Positions 18,968 through 28,648 of a stretch of 64,000 bases of DNA are shown here, one piece after another. Numbering within the stretch: the first letter of the stretch is position 1; every line of letters starts with the position of its first letter. Below the pieces are notes generated by a model. That model was not told the origin of the DNA, made no database searches, and saw nothing but the letters and a program-made list of their open reading frames with translations. The DNA comes from Tabrizicola sp. Its GTDB lineage: Bacteria > Pseudomonadota > Alphaproteobacteria > Rhodobacterales > Rhodobacteraceae. The translations under genes were made by a program, and so were the position numbers. The stretch spans positions 868,001 through 932,000 of the forward strand of contig NZ_JAUCZH010000001.1 of assembly GCF_030373185.1 (NCBI RefSeq). Reading direction: 5' to 3'.

Positions 18968-20365
18968 TCAGATATGCAGAGCGCGGCCGTAGGCGTCCAG
19001 CACGGCTTCGTGCATCATCTCGGACAGGGTCGGATGCGGGAAGACGGTGTTCATCAGGTCTTCCTCGGTGGTCTCAAGGCTGCGACCGACGACATAGCCC
19101 TGGATCAGTTCGGTCACTTCCGCACCTATCATGTGGGCGCCCAAGAGCTCGCCGGTCTTGGCGTCGAAGATGGTCTTGACCATGCCCTCGGCCTCGCCCA
19201 GCGCAATCGCCTTGCCGTTGCCGATGAAGGGGAAGCGACCGACCTTGAGAGTATATCCTGCGGCCTTGGCCTTTTCTTCGGTCAGGCCAACCGAGGCGAC
19301 CTGCGGGTGGCAATAGGTGCAGCCGGCAATGGAGTTCGGCTTGATCGGGTGCGGGTGTTTTCCGGCGATAAGCTCGGCAACCATCACGCCTTCATGGCTG
19401 GCCTTGTGGGCAAGCCATGGCGCGCCGGCGATATCACCGATGGCATAAAGCCCGTCAACGCCGGTCCGGCAGTATTCATCGGTCACGACATGGGTGCGGT
19501 CGATCTTGACCCCCAGCGCCTCAAGCCCAAGGTTTTCGACGTTGCCGACAATGCCAACAGCGCTGATCACCGTGTCGAAATCGTGGGTTTCGACCTTGCC
19601 GTCCTTTTCGATATGGGCTGTGACGCCCTGCCCGGGCTTGCGGTCCAGCTTCTTGACCGCCGCCTTTTCCATGATCTTCATGCCCTGCTTGACGAATTGT
19701 TTCTTGGCGAAGGCCGAGATTTCGGCGTCTTCCACCGGAAGGATCCGGTCCATCACCTCGACCACAGTGGTATCGGCGCCAAGCGTGTTGAAGAACGAGG
19801 CAAATTCGATACCGATGGCGCCTGACCCGATGACCAGCAGCTTTTTTGGCATCCGGGAGGCCACCAAAGCGTGCTTGTAGGACCAGACCAGATCGCCGTC
19901 GGCTTCCAGCCCCGGCAGTTCCCGCGCGCGGGCGCCGGTGGCGAGCACGATGGATTTCGCGGTCAGGGTCTCGACGCCCTTGTCGGTCTTGACGCTGACC
20001 GTGCCTTTGGCGGGGATCGTGGCCGCGCCCATGAAGACGGTGACCTTGTTCTTCTTCATCAGATGGCCGATGCCACCCGAGAGCTGTTTGGCCACACCCC
20101 GCGACCGGGCAACGACGGCGGGCAGGTCATAGCTGATCCCCGTGGCACCAAGGCCGAATTCCTTGGCGCGGTGCATCAGGTGATAAACCTCGGCCGAGCG
20201 GAGCATGGCTTTGGTCGGGATGCAGCCCCAGTTCAGGCAGATGCCGCCCAGATGTTCGCGTTCCAAGATGGCGACCTTCAGGCCAAGCTGGCTGGCCCGG
20301 ATCGCGGCAACATAGCCCCCCGGTCCTGCCCCAATCACGATGACGTCGAAGTTCTGGCCTGCCAT
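18968..20365 (-). CDS. lpdA: Dihydrolipoyl dehydrogenase (E3)
   Basis: A 465-residue FAD-dependent E3 that reoxidises dihydrolipoamide of 2-oxoacid dehydrogenase or glycine cleavage complexes with NAD. It has the FAD motif VIGAGPGGYVAAIRASQLG near residue 9, the redox disulfide in GGICLNWGCIPTK (about 42-47), the NAD motif IGSGAIGIEFASFF near 180, and the catalytic HPHPTLSEMMHEAV at the C-terminus. The ATG at 20365 follows GGGAGGGAAG. No E1 or E2 gene is in the window, so it may be the E3 of pyruvate or oxoglutarate dehydrogenase encoded elsewhere. Confidence 0.96.
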   Translation of the reverse strand: MAGQNFDVIVIGAGPGGYVAAIRASQLGLKVAILEREHLGGICLNWGCIPTKAMLRSAEVYHLMHRAKEFGLGATGISYDLPAVVARSRGVAKQLSGGIGHLMKKNKVTVFMGAATIPAKGTVSVKTDKGVETLTAKSIVLATGARARELPGLEADGDLVWSYKHALVASRMPKKLLVIGSGAIGIEFASFFNTLGADTTVVEVMDRILPVEDAEISAFAKKQFVKQGMKIMEKAAVKKLDRKPGQGVTAHIEKDGKVETHDFDTVISAVGIVGNVENLGLEALGVKIDRTHVVTDEYCRTGVDGLYAIGDIAGAPWLAHKASHEGVMVAELIAGKHPHPIKPNSIAGCTYCHPQVASVGLTEEKAKAAGYTLKVGRFPFIGNGKAIALGEAEGMVKTIFDAKTGELLGAHMIGAEVTELIQGYVVGRSLETTEEDLMNTVFPHPTLSEMMHEAVLDAYGRALHI

Positions 20366-20384
20366 TCTTCCCTCCCTGGAAAAG

Positions 20385-20402
20385 TAGTTTGCCCTTAAAC
20401 TA
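20385..20402. promoter_or_regulatory. Palindrome upstream of lpd
   Basis: TAGTTT (20385-20390), six bases, AAACTA (20397-20402). A perfect interrupted palindrome 20 bases upstream of the lpd start codon, in the core promoter area. The regulator is not recognised. Confidence 0.4.
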
Positions 20403-20458
20403 TTTCCTTCGCCCAAGCAACGCAGGGGTTGCCGCAGCCCTATGCGCCAGGCGCATGA

Positions 20459-21028
20459 CTAAGCGCCAAGGCTTTTGACCAGCGCCATGTAGCCGCCTTC
20501 GTCCATATAGGCCTGTTCCTCGGGCGTATTGACCCGACCAAGGGCCGCGTTGCGGGTCTGAAAGCGGCCATAGCGGCGGATCACTTCGGCATGGGCGCGG
20601 GCATGCAGGGCCATGTCCGGTTCGGACGACATCCGCTCGGTCAGATATTCCACCGCAAGCTGTTGATCGGCTGGGTCTTCGGAATGCTCAAAAGGCATGT
20701 AGAAGAACTGGCGTTCCGGTTCGGGGGCCTTCATGTCCCAGCCTTCGGCCACGGCCTTGCGCGCCGCAGTCCGGGCGCGGGCGTCGGTGGCGAAGGCAAG
20801 CGGGCTGTCGCGGTGGATGTTGCGGGGAAACTGGTCGGTCACGATCAGATAGGCGAGCGTGCCGACAGTGCCGTCGACCCAGTGTTCCAGCCCGCCATCA
20901 TGGGCCGCCTGCCACAGATCGCCGAACCTGTCGCGGCAAGCGGCATCAATCGCCTCGCCCCCGGCATACCAGCCTTTCGGCCCGATCTCGTTGAGCCAGA
21001 AATCAAGCACTTCCAATGGGTCAGACAT
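20459..21028 (-). CDS. DUF924 family protein
   Basis: A 189-residue protein of the DUF924 family (alpha-helical, TPR-like). Diagnostic segments are EVLDFWLNEIGPKGWYAGGEAIDAACRDRFGDLW at the start, LAYLIVTDQFPRNIHRDSPLAFATDARARTAA in the middle and EPERQFFYMPFEHSEDPADQQLAVEYL. The FPRN and P-F-EHSE motifs are family hallmarks. The function is unknown. The ATG at 21028 begins the conserved domain; upstream codons are Arg-rich filler. Confidence 0.9.
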   Translation of the reverse strand: MSDPLEVLDFWLNEIGPKGWYAGGEAIDAACRDRFGDLWQAAHDGGLEHWVDGTVGTLAYLIVTDQFPRNIHRDSPLAFATDARARTAARKAVAEGWDMKAPEPERQFFYMPFEHSEDPADQQLAVEYLTERMSSEPDMALHARAHAEVIRRYGRFQTRNAALGRVNTPEEQAYMDEGGYMALVKSLGA

Positions 21029-21086
21029 GCGCGCGCCCCTTCTTTCGTCAAATCGTGACAGGTTTGAACCTTGGGCGCAACGCCGG

Positions 21087-22352
21087 CTAGTCCTCGTTGC
21101 GGCGCGCGGCGCCTTCGCTTTTCTCCAGCGCGGCTTCGACGGCGATGACCGAAAGGTTCGGCGACATCGGCGTAAAGCTGGCATGCGGCGCCGGGGCCCG
21201 CTGGCGCCGCTGCATCCGCCAGGCGGTATAGGCCGCCAAGGCCGCGAACAGGACCGCCATGAACAGAAAGAAGCCGTCCGGGCCCATCGCGGCCATGATG
21301 TAGCCGGTCAGGATCGGCCCGCCGATCGCGCCAAGCCCGTTGATGAACATCAGACCCGCCGAGGCGGCCGCCATGTCGGAATTGTCGAGGTAATCGTTCA
21401 CATAGGCCAGCAGCAGCGAATAGAGCGGGTTCGAAATCCCCCCCCCCACCGCGCCGACCAGGACGAGAAGGACAAAGGGCGTCGAGGCAAAGGGCAGAAG
21501 GCCGTAGATCACCGGGATCATCAGGAAGACCGCGCCCGCGACTGACAGCCACAGGATCACCTTGCGCCGGTCCATCCGGTCGGACACCCAGCCGATCGGA
21601 TATTGCAGCACCAGCCCGCCAACATAGATGAAGGCCACAAAGATCGAGATGTCGCGGACCGAAAGCCCGGCCTGTGTTCCCCAGACCGAAGCCATGCCGA
21701 ACTGGGCCGAGAACACCCCGCCCAGCAGGAACATGCCAACGCAGCCAAGCGGCGAGGCCTTGAAAAGCTTGCGAAAGCTTAGCGGCTTGGTCGATTCGAA
21801 GGCCGGGGCCTGAGTGACAGACAGCAGGATCGGCGTGAAGGCCAGCGACACCAGGATCGAGGGGATGACGAACAGGATATAGCCTGACGGATCGCCCGTG
21901 TTCAGCAGAACCTGCGCCGAGATGATCCCGATCATCTGCATGATCAGATAAAGCGACAGCGCCTGCCCCCGCGTCTCGTTGGTGGAGGCGTTGTTGAGCC
22001 AGCTTTCGGCGGTAATGTAGACGCCCGAGAAGGAAAACCCGATCAACACCCGCATCAGCGCCCAGGCGATCCAGTTCGGCGCAACGGCGTACATGACCAG
22101 CACCGCCGAAATCATCGACCCAAGTGCTGCAAAGACCCGCACATGTCCGACGCGGCGGATCATCTCGGGTGCCATGCGCGAGCCGAAGAGGAAACCCACG
22201 AAATAGCACGACATTACGATCGACATCTGAAGCGTGGTGAACTGCTCGATGCTGCCGCGGATGCCGAGGAGTGTCCCCTGCATCCCGTTGCCTAGCATCA
22301 AAAGCATGATCCCGATCAGCAAGGCCCAGGAATTGCGCAGGACAAGAAACAT
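21087..22352 (-). CDS. YcaD-like MFS transporter
   Basis: A 421-residue major facilitator protein. It starts MFLVLRNSWALLIGIMLLMLGNGMQG and has about 12 membrane helices. It carries the segment ITAESWLNNASTNETRGQALSLYLIMQM, characteristic of the YcaD group, and IGWVSDRMDRRKVILWL as the second A-motif. A 45-residue polar tail follows the last helix. The transported compound is unknown. The ATG at 22352 begins directly at the first helix. Confidence 0.87.
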   Translation of the reverse strand: MFLVLRNSWALLIGIMLLMLGNGMQGTLLGIRGSIEQFTTLQMSIVMSCYFVGFLFGSRMAPEMIRRVGHVRVFAALGSMISAVLVMYAVAPNWIAWALMRVLIGFSFSGVYITAESWLNNASTNETRGQALSLYLIMQMIGIISAQVLLNTGDPSGYILFVIPSILVSLAFTPILLSVTQAPAFESTKPLSFRKLFKASPLGCVGMFLLGGVFSAQFGMASVWGTQAGLSVRDISIFVAFIYVGGLVLQYPIGWVSDRMDRRKVILWLSVAGAVFLMIPVIYGLLPFASTPFVLLVLVGAVGGGISNPLYSLLLAYVNDYLDNSDMAAASAGLMFINGLGAIGGPILTGYIMAAMGPDGFFLFMAVLFAALAAYTAWRMQRRQRAPAPHASFTPMSPNLSVIAVEAALEKSEGAARRNED

Positions 22353-22511
22353 GAGGCGGGCTTTCTGTTGGGTGTCACTGCGGCAAGCCGCACTTCGGAA
22401 CCAAGCGACAATTGTCAGGTATAACGACTGGGTCAAGGCGCAGCCGATCCTCAGCGACAGCCGGAGGGCGGTTCACGACCGCCCGCGGAACGCCGGCAAC
22501 AGAGCGGCGCA

Positions 22512-23564
22512 TCATGCCTTGCCCCCGGCATCCGGGATCAAAAGCGAGCTGTCACCATAGCTGAAGAACCGGTAGCCGGTCCGGACCGCGTGATCATAGA
22601 TGGCACGGATGCGTGCCTCGCCCATCAATGCCGCGACCAGCATCACCAGCGTCGATTTCGGCAGGTGAAAATTGGTCATCAGAGCATCGGTAACGCGGAA
22701 CTGGTAGCCGGGGTAGATGAAGATATCCGTCTCACCTTCCCAAGCGTGCAGGGTGCCATCGGGGCTGGCGGCGCTTTCGATCAGCCGCAGCGCGGTGGTG
22801 CCGACCGGGATGATCCGGCCCCTTGCCCGTTTTGTCGCGTTGATCTCGGCGGCGGCGGCGGCGGTCACGCGGCCCCATTCGGCATGCATCCGGTGGGTGG
22901 TCACATCCTCGACCTTGACCGGCAGGAAGGTGCCTGCGCCGACATGAAGCGTGACTTCGGTGAGATCGACCCCCTTGGCGGCAAGTGCGCGCAACAGCGG
23001 CTCGTCAAAGTGGAGGCTCGCGGTCGGGGCGGCCACGGCCCCGGCGTGGCGGGCGAAGACGGTCTGGTAATCGGTGCGGTCCTGATCATCGGCGGCGCGC
23101 TTGGCGGCGATATAGGGGGGCAAGGGCATCACCCCGGCATCGGCAAGGGCCGCGTCAAAATCCTCGCCCGTCAGGGCGAAGGTCAGGGTCAGATCGGTCT
23201 CGGTCTTGGCGGCCACGGTGGCAGAAAGCCGGTCTGAAAACCGGATCACCTCACCCACCGCCACCTTGCGCAAGGGCTTGGCCAGCGCGCGCCAGCCATC
23301 CGGGCGGGGGTCCAGAAGCGTGACCTCGATCTTGGCCACCGCATCGCCCCTTTGGCGGGTGCCGAACAGCCGGGCGGGAATCACCTTGGTGTTGTTCAGC
23401 ACCAATCGATCCCCGGGCTGCAGGATATCCAACAGGTCGCTGACCCGGCGGTCGCTGATCCTGTCACCTTCAGCCAGCAAGAGCCGGGCCGAGGTGCGGG
23501 GCCGCGCGGGCCTTGTGGCAATCAGCGCCTCAGGCAGGTCAAAATCGAAATCGGCAAGTTTCAT
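22512..23564 (-). CDS. queA: S-adenosylmethionine:tRNA ribosyltransferase-isomerase
   Basis: A 350-residue QueA, which transfers and isomerises the ribosyl part of SAM onto preQ1 in tRNA to make epoxyqueuosine. It begins [29 protein letters not shown] and has [45 protein letters not shown] and a C-terminal [45 protein letters not shown]. Its start overlaps the stop of the AsmA-like gene (ATGA). tgt, a second queuosine gene, lies at 49853-50983. Confidence 0.97.
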   Translation of the reverse strand: MKLADFDFDLPEALIATRPARPRTSARLLLAEGDRISDRRVSDLLDILQPGDRLVLNNTKVIPARLFGTRQRGDAVAKIEVTLLDPRPDGWRALAKPLRKVAVGEVIRFSDRLSATVAAKTETDLTLTFALTGEDFDAALADAGVMPLPPYIAAKRAADDQDRTDYQTVFARHAGAVAAPTASLHFDEPLLRALAAKGVDLTEVTLHVGAGTFLPVKVEDVTTHRMHAEWGRVTAAAAAEINATKRARGRIIPVGTTALRLIESAASPDGTLHAWEGETDIFIYPGYQFRVTDALMTNFHLPKSTLVMLVAALMGEARIRAIYDHAVRTGYRFFSYGDSSLLIPDAGGKA

Positions 23565-26500
23565 CCGCCGCTGTCCTTCAGGTTCGGGGGGGCGGCACGG
23601 AATATCTCGCGGAACATGCCCGGGGTCAGCACCGAAAGCGGATTGACCGACACGTTCGGCGCCTCGGCCGTGCCGGTCAGCCGGTAGTTGAAGCCAAAGA
23701 GCCCCTCACCCCGGCGCGAAAAGATCTGGCCGATGCCGTTGACCAGATAGATCGGGGAAATCACCCCCTGCAAATCCAGACGCCCGCCTGCCGTCAGATA
23801 AAGCCCGGCAAACGAGATCCCAAGCGAAGCCCCCACCGCCGAGCCCTGGGTGATTTCCACCGCATCCGGGGTCAGGATGAAATTCACCTCGCCATTGTTG
23901 AAGGCCAGTCCTTCGCCGCCCATCTGTTCCAGCAGACCGACCACAGACACGGCACTGAGAAGTTCGGCAAGCGCAGGCGCGCCCTGCACCCGCAACCGCT
24001 CGAAACTGGCTTTGCCGTTGTAATGTCCCTCTGGCCCGCGCGGCGACAGGGTCATGTCAAGGGTTCCACCGCGCCCGTTCTCGAAGATCCCAGCCGCCGC
24101 CATGACGGTGCCTGCATTGTCCGAGGTGATGCGGACTGCGCTGCCGCCATTGGCCGGGGCGACCAGCCCCTGCACCGCACCCTGACCGTTCACGCCGGCA
24201 CTGAACCGTCCATTGAAGCCGCCGCGTGACCCGAAATCGCCTTGAAAGCCGGTCAACGTGATCCCTTCCGACACGATCAACCGGTCAAGTCTGACCCGGA
24301 TCGGCCCCGATGCATCGGTGCCGCTGCCGGTCTTTGGCATGAAGCGCATGTCAAGCCTGCCACCGGAAACGGCCACATCCAACGCCTGACCCCGCCCGTT
24401 GCCCGACAGGGTGACCGGGGTATCCAGCCAGTCCCCCGCCCGGACGCGGGTAAAGCTGGCCTTGTCCAGCCCGCCGGAAGCGGTCGTGGTAATCTCTCCT
24501 TCCGCCGTCAGACCAGGCGCGGTCAGGGCCAGCCGGTCAACCCTTGGCTGCGCCGACAACCGCGCCTCAAGATCAAGGCTTGCGCGCGCATTGGCCGCTT
24601 TCGACCAGCCAAGCGGATCAATCCGCAGCGCAAGGCCGACAAGGTTCGAGGTCAGCGTCAGTTGCGGTGGCTGATCCTTGACCAATGCGATGTCGATGGC
24701 CGCAGCCCCTTCGCCGCGCACTGCTCCGGCGGGAAATTCGATCCCAAGGTCGCGCAGCACCGCATCGGACAGCATCACCGTACCGTTCACCCGCGCCCGG
24801 CCATTCTGTTCCGGACCGAAGCCTTGCAGGTAAGTCAGATCAACCGGCATCAGGTCCAGCATACCCTTGCCGGACAAGGAGAGCCCATCGGTATCCACCG
24901 CGACGGTCACTTCAGGCGAGGTCAGGATGCGCCCCGGCACCAGCGCGGGCGAAGTGAAATCAACGATCCGGCCAGCCACGACAAAGCTGACGTCGGGCAA
25001 GGTCACCTTCGGTTTCAGCGGCATCAGAAGGGTCGTCACAAGTTCAGCGCGCCCGGCACCAAGGTTTACCGGTTGGCCTGCGCGGGAAAAGAAGCTGAAC
25101 GGTTCCTGATCCAGAAGCGACAATGTGGCGGTCAGCGCCGATGAGGTGATCAGAGTGATCTTCGCCGTTGCCGGGCGCTGGGTGATGTCGATCACCTGAA
25201 AGACCGATCCATCCGCCTCGATCCGCCCGCCTTCTGGCGCGATGACATGGCCTTGGTCCAGCATGACAGTATAGCTTTGCGTCTCAAGCGTGGCGTGGCC
25301 GCGTGCGTTCAGAACCGGTGGCAAGGTGCGGACAAACCGCACCTCTGCCTCGGCGAATTCATAGCCAAGACTGAAGCGCGGATCAGTGCCGGGCGAGAGG
25401 CGCACTGCGGCGCGGACATCGCTGAGCGTCGCCTGACCCACGTTTTCAGCATACCAAGTACGGGTCAACGGCACCACCGACACTGGCCAGAGCTTGAGCA
25501 GGCGTTCGGAATCTATCCGGTCAAGCACGACATCCAGCGCGGCCTTCCAGCCCGCCTCACCCGTCTGCACCGACCCGGACAGCAACAGCCGTTCTCCCGC
25601 CTCGACCAGTGCGAGTTGCCCGATGTCCAGCCGAAACGGGTCAAGCCGTAACCGCAGATCCAGCGCGCCCTGCGAAAAGCGCACCGGTTCTTCGAACAGG
25701 CCTTCCGGGTCGACCACCACTTCGGAAAAGGCAATCTGGGCCAGCACGCTGTCGGGCAGATCACCTTCGGCCAACGGCGCACCGTCTGGTGCCAGAAGAT
25801 CGCCATGCCCCCGCGCCCGCAGTCGCAGGGACGCGCTTTCCACTGCAAGATCGGTCAATGTCAGACGGGCCGTCACCGGATCATAGCGCAGCGACATCGC
25901 GGCCCGGTCAAAAGCGATCGGTCGCGCCCCTTCCCCCGGAGCGATACTGCCCGTGGCAAGTTCAAGATCGGCTTCCAGCCCGGAAATCGCGCCATCTGCG
26001 GCGATGCTGGCGGAAAGCGCGCCCGAGATCGGTGCCTGCAAGATCCCAAGCCAGGCCAGGGGTGGCGCCATGGCCGCCAGGTCGGCGGCGGCAATATTGT
26101 CGACCCGCGCGCTCAGCCGCGCGCCAGCCGCCTTGGCATCCCCCTCGACGCTGCCACGCTTGGCAGCGACAATGGTCACGGTGGCCTGCGCCGGGACCAA
26201 CCCATCCAGCAAGGTCAGCCCCAGTTCGGCGGCCACGGCGTCTGGCTTGTTGTCGATGGTCAGACGCCCGTCGCCCACTTGCCACGACCGCCCCGCCCGA
26301 TCGTCGTTCAGTGTCAGGGTCAGGGCCTCGGCCTCGATCACCCGCAAGCTTGCCAAGGCAGGCGCAGAAAACAGCGCGTCAGCCGCTGTCAGCACTTCAC
26401 CCAGACTTTTCGGCCCGGCCCCCAACCCTGCTCCACCCAGCTCAAGGTCAAGCTGGCCGCTCCGGTCGCGCCGGACCGACAACCGCGCCCCGATCAGCCG

Positions 26501-26983
26501 GATCGAACTGGTGCGGATCTTGCCCGACATCAGCGCCTCGGGGTCGAAGGTGACAAGCGCCTCGGGCAGGGTCAGCAACGACCGGCCCGCGCTTTCGATC
26601 AGGCGGATATCCTCCAGCCGGAAGCGCGGCACAAAAGCGCCATCCACCGCAAACTCCACATCCCCAAGGGATACCACGGTGCCGGGCGGCAGACGGGTGC
26701 CGGCAAGTCCCGCATTCATCCGCGCCTCGACCTCGGCCACAACGAAGGTGGGCAACCGAAGTGTCTTGCCGCTATAGGCAAGGGTCAGATAGCCGAACCC
26801 CAGCGCCAGGACGACCAGCGTCAGGACAACCGTCAGACTGAACCGCGTGCGCTTGCGCCGCGATTTTCGGGGCGCAGGCACGACAAGGGGTCCGACTGGC
26901 TGCGCGGCGGCGGCAGGGGCCAGTCCAGCCAGACGGTTCCCGGGAGCTGTCCCGCGATCCTGGCCCGGCCCTGTTTCCTGCAT
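23561..26983 (-). CDS. Large AsmA/YhdP-like envelope protein (DUF3971 type)
   Basis: A 1140-residue protein with a Pro/Arg-rich cytosolic N-terminus and one membrane anchor at about 43-70 ([24 protein letters not shown]). A very long periplasmic region rich in beta-strands follows. The C-terminal repeats ([57 protein letters not shown]) match the AsmA-like C-terminal domain. Proteins of this group are thought to bridge the envelope and carry phospholipids to the outer membrane. It is the first gene of an overlapping pair with queA, which is unusual company for a lipid-transport protein. Confidence 0.85.
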   Translation of the reverse strand: MQETGPGQDRGTAPGNRLAGLAPAAAAQPVGPLVVPAPRKSRRKRTRFSLTVVLTLVVLALGFGYLTLAYSGKTLRLPTFVVAEVEARMNAGLAGTRLPPGTVVSLGDVEFAVDGAFVPRFRLEDIRLIESAGRSLLTLPEALVTFDPEALMSGKIRTSSIRLIGARLSVRRDRSGQLDLELGGAGLGAGPKSLGEVLTAADALFSAPALASLRVIEAEALTLTLNDDRAGRSWQVGDGRLTIDNKPDAVAAELGLTLLDGLVPAQATVTIVAAKRGSVEGDAKAAGARLSARVDNIAAADLAAMAPPLAWLGILQAPISGALSASIAADGAISGLEADLELATGSIAPGEGARPIAFDRAAMSLRYDPVTARLTLTDLAVESASLRLRARGHGDLLAPDGAPLAEGDLPDSVLAQIAFSEVVVDPEGLFEEPVRFSQGALDLRLRLDPFRLDIGQLALVEAGERLLLSGSVQTGEAGWKAALDVVLDRIDSERLLKLWPVSVVPLTRTWYAENVGQATLSDVRAAVRLSPGTDPRFSLGYEFAEAEVRFVRTLPPVLNARGHATLETQSYTVMLDQGHVIAPEGGRIEADGSVFQVIDITQRPATAKITLITSSALTATLSLLDQEPFSFFSRAGQPVNLGAGRAELVTTLLMPLKPKVTLPDVSFVVAGRIVDFTSPALVPGRILTSPEVTVAVDTDGLSLSGKGMLDLMPVDLTYLQGFGPEQNGRARVNGTVMLSDAVLRDLGIEFPAGAVRGEGAAAIDIALVKDQPPQLTLTSNLVGLALRIDPLGWSKAANARASLDLEARLSAQPRVDRLALTAPGLTAEGEITTTASGGLDKASFTRVRAGDWLDTPVTLSGNGRGQALDVAVSGGRLDMRFMPKTGSGTDASGPIRVRLDRLIVSEGITLTGFQGDFGSRGGFNGRFSAGVNGQGAVQGLVAPANGGSAVRITSDNAGTVMAAAGIFENGRGGTLDMTLSPRGPEGHYNGKASFERLRVQGAPALAELLSAVSVVGLLEQMGGEGLAFNNGEVNFILTPDAVEITQGSAVGASLGISFAGLYLTAGGRLDLQGVISPIYLVNGIGQIFSRRGEGLFGFNYRLTGTAEAPNVSVNPLSVLTPGMFREIFRAAPPNLKDSGG

Positions 26984-27133
26984 GTCCGTCAGCTTGCCCC
27001 GCTTTTGCTGCTCGACCTTGTTCTTGCGTGCCGGATTTGCCTCCGGCGAAAGGTTCGCGTCTGCTTGCCTTTATCTTTGCCCGAAGGCAACTAGAACGAA
27101 AGTCACAATGCAGCGCACAGCAAGGAGCCGCCC

Positions 27134-27607
27134 ATGATTTCCGCAGGACAGACCGCCCCTGATTTCACCCTGCCCCGCGACGGGGACGCAGAAGGGGGCG
27201 CGACGATTACCCTGTCGGCGCTGCGCCCGGGCAAGGTGGTGCTTTACTTCTACCCCAAGGACGACACCCCCGGCTGCACACTGGAAGCGCAGGATTTCAA
27301 CGCCCGCCTGTCCGACTTTGCCGCTGCGGGGGCCACGGTCATCGGCATCTCGAAAGACAGCGTGAAGAGCCATGACACGTTCTGCAAGAAGTACGGGCTT
27401 GGCATCGTGCTGGCCTCGGACGAAACCGGCCACACCTGCGAAGATTACGGCGTCTGGCTGGAAAAAAGCATGTATGGCAAGACCTACATGGGGATCGAGC
27501 GGACAACGGTCCTGATTGACGCCGCGGGACAAGTGGCGCGAGTCTGGAACAAGGTCAAGGTCAAGGGCCACGCAGATGAGGTTCTTGCCGCCGTGCAGGC
27601 CCTGTGA
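27134..27607 (+). CDS. bcp: Thioredoxin-dependent peroxiredoxin (Bcp/PrxQ)
   Basis: A 157-residue PrxQ-type peroxiredoxin that reduces hydroperoxides. The peroxidatic Cys48 is in FYPKDDTPGCTLEAQDF. The Cys50-equivalent of E. coli Bcp (five residues later) is absent. A cysteine at 84 (HDTFCKKYG), 36 residues on, matches the spacing of the alpha-2/alpha-3 disulfide subtype. The GIERTTVLIDAAGQVARVW core strand follows. The ATG at 27134 has AAGGAGC upstream. It is divergent from the AsmA-like gene. Confidence 0.95.
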   Translation: MISAGQTAPDFTLPRDGDAEGGATITLSALRPGKVVLYFYPKDDTPGCTLEAQDFNARLSDFAAAGATVIGISKDSVKSHDTFCKKYGLGIVLASDETGHTCEDYGVWLEKSMYGKTYMGIERTTVLIDAAGQVARVWNKVKVKGHADEVLAAVQAL

Positions 27608-27633
27608 CCGGCACTGAGATCGGCACTGGGATC

Positions 27634-27664
27634 GGCCAAGAGTCTTCGTCGAAGAATTCTGGCC
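27634..27664. terminator. Imperfect palindrome between bcp and the DUF455 gene
   Basis: GGCCA plus CTTCG on the left (27634-27638, 27644-27648) pairs with CGAAG plus TGGCC on the right, around a five-base internal mismatch. It may be a partial terminator between two co-directional genes. Confidence 0.4.
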
Positions 27665-27683
27665 CCGCGGGAAGGATCACGAC

Positions 27684-28532
27684 ATGACGAAGACGCTGGC
27701 CGAAATGGCGGTCGAGGTGCTGGCCACCGCCGACGGGCGGGAAAAGACCGCCCTTGGCCGCCGCCATGCCGCCGTCTGGTTCGCCGCGCGTGCGGCGGGC
27801 CAGACCCCGGCCATCGGTCGGGCCACCCCGCCCTTGCAGCCCGCGCGCCCCGCCCGGCCCGAGCTGCTGGACCCAAGGAATGTCCCCCGTCGCCGCCCCG
27901 GCAGCCCGCTGGGCCGCATTGCCCTTCTGCACGCCGTGGCTCATATCGAGCTTAATGCAGTCGATCTGCACTGGGACATCATCGCCCGCTTCTCAGACCA
28001 GCCGATGCCGATGGGCTTTTACGATGACTGGGTGAAGGCCGCCGACGAAGAGGCCAAGCATTTCAACCTGATCTGCGACTGTCTGGAAGCGATGGGCAGC
28101 CACTATGGCGCCATGCCCGCCCATGCCGGCATGTGGCGCGCGGCAGAAGACACGGCCAGGGATCTGCACGGTCGCCTGGCCGTGGTCCCGATGGTGCTGG
28201 AGGCGCGCGGGCTGGACGTGACCCCCGGCATGATCGAGATCTTCCGCAAGGCCGGAGAGGCGCAGGCCATTGCGGCGCTGGAGGTGATCTACGGCGAAGA
28301 AGTGGCCCATGTCGCTTATGGATCCAAGTGGTTCAATTGGCTTTGCGGCCGCGACGGCACCGACCCCAAAGAGGTGTTCCACCGCCTTGTGCGCCAGTAT
28401 TTTCACGGCAACCTGAAACCACCCTTCAACGAAGCAAAGCGCGCCGACGCGGGCCTGCCGCCCGATTTCTATTGGCCGCTTGCAGAAGGCGAGATTGCCG
28501 AGTCAGCCACCGGAGCCCGCAATAGCCCATGA
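27684..28532 (+). CDS. DUF455 family ferritin-like protein
   Basis: A 282-residue protein of the DUF455 group within the ferritin-like four-helix superfamily. Candidate metal ligands lie in LHAVAHIELNAVDLHWD (about residues 82-98), AADEEAKHFNLI (about 118-129) and IYGEEVAHVAYGSKWF (about 204-219). The E..H repeats are in the pattern used for a di-iron site. The function is uncharacterised. The ATG at 27684 follows GGAAGGA. Confidence 0.88.
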   Translation: MTKTLAEMAVEVLATADGREKTALGRRHAAVWFAARAAGQTPAIGRATPPLQPARPARPELLDPRNVPRRRPGSPLGRIALLHAVAHIELNAVDLHWDIIARFSDQPMPMGFYDDWVKAADEEAKHFNLICDCLEAMGSHYGAMPAHAGMWRAAEDTARDLHGRLAVVPMVLEARGLDVTPGMIEIFRKAGEAQAIAALEVIYGEEVAHVAYGSKWFNWLCGRDGTDPKEVFHRLVRQYFHGNLKPPFNEAKRADAGLPPDFYWPLAEGEIAESATGARNSP

Positions 28533-28648
28533 TGATCGGCGGTTTCTTGCCGATAAAAACCCTGTAGCACGCGGAAAAACTCTCTATCCGGTCAAAATTG
28601 TTGCGGCCCTGAAACGGGCTGGCTAAGCAGTCTGCAAGCCGCGCGGGC

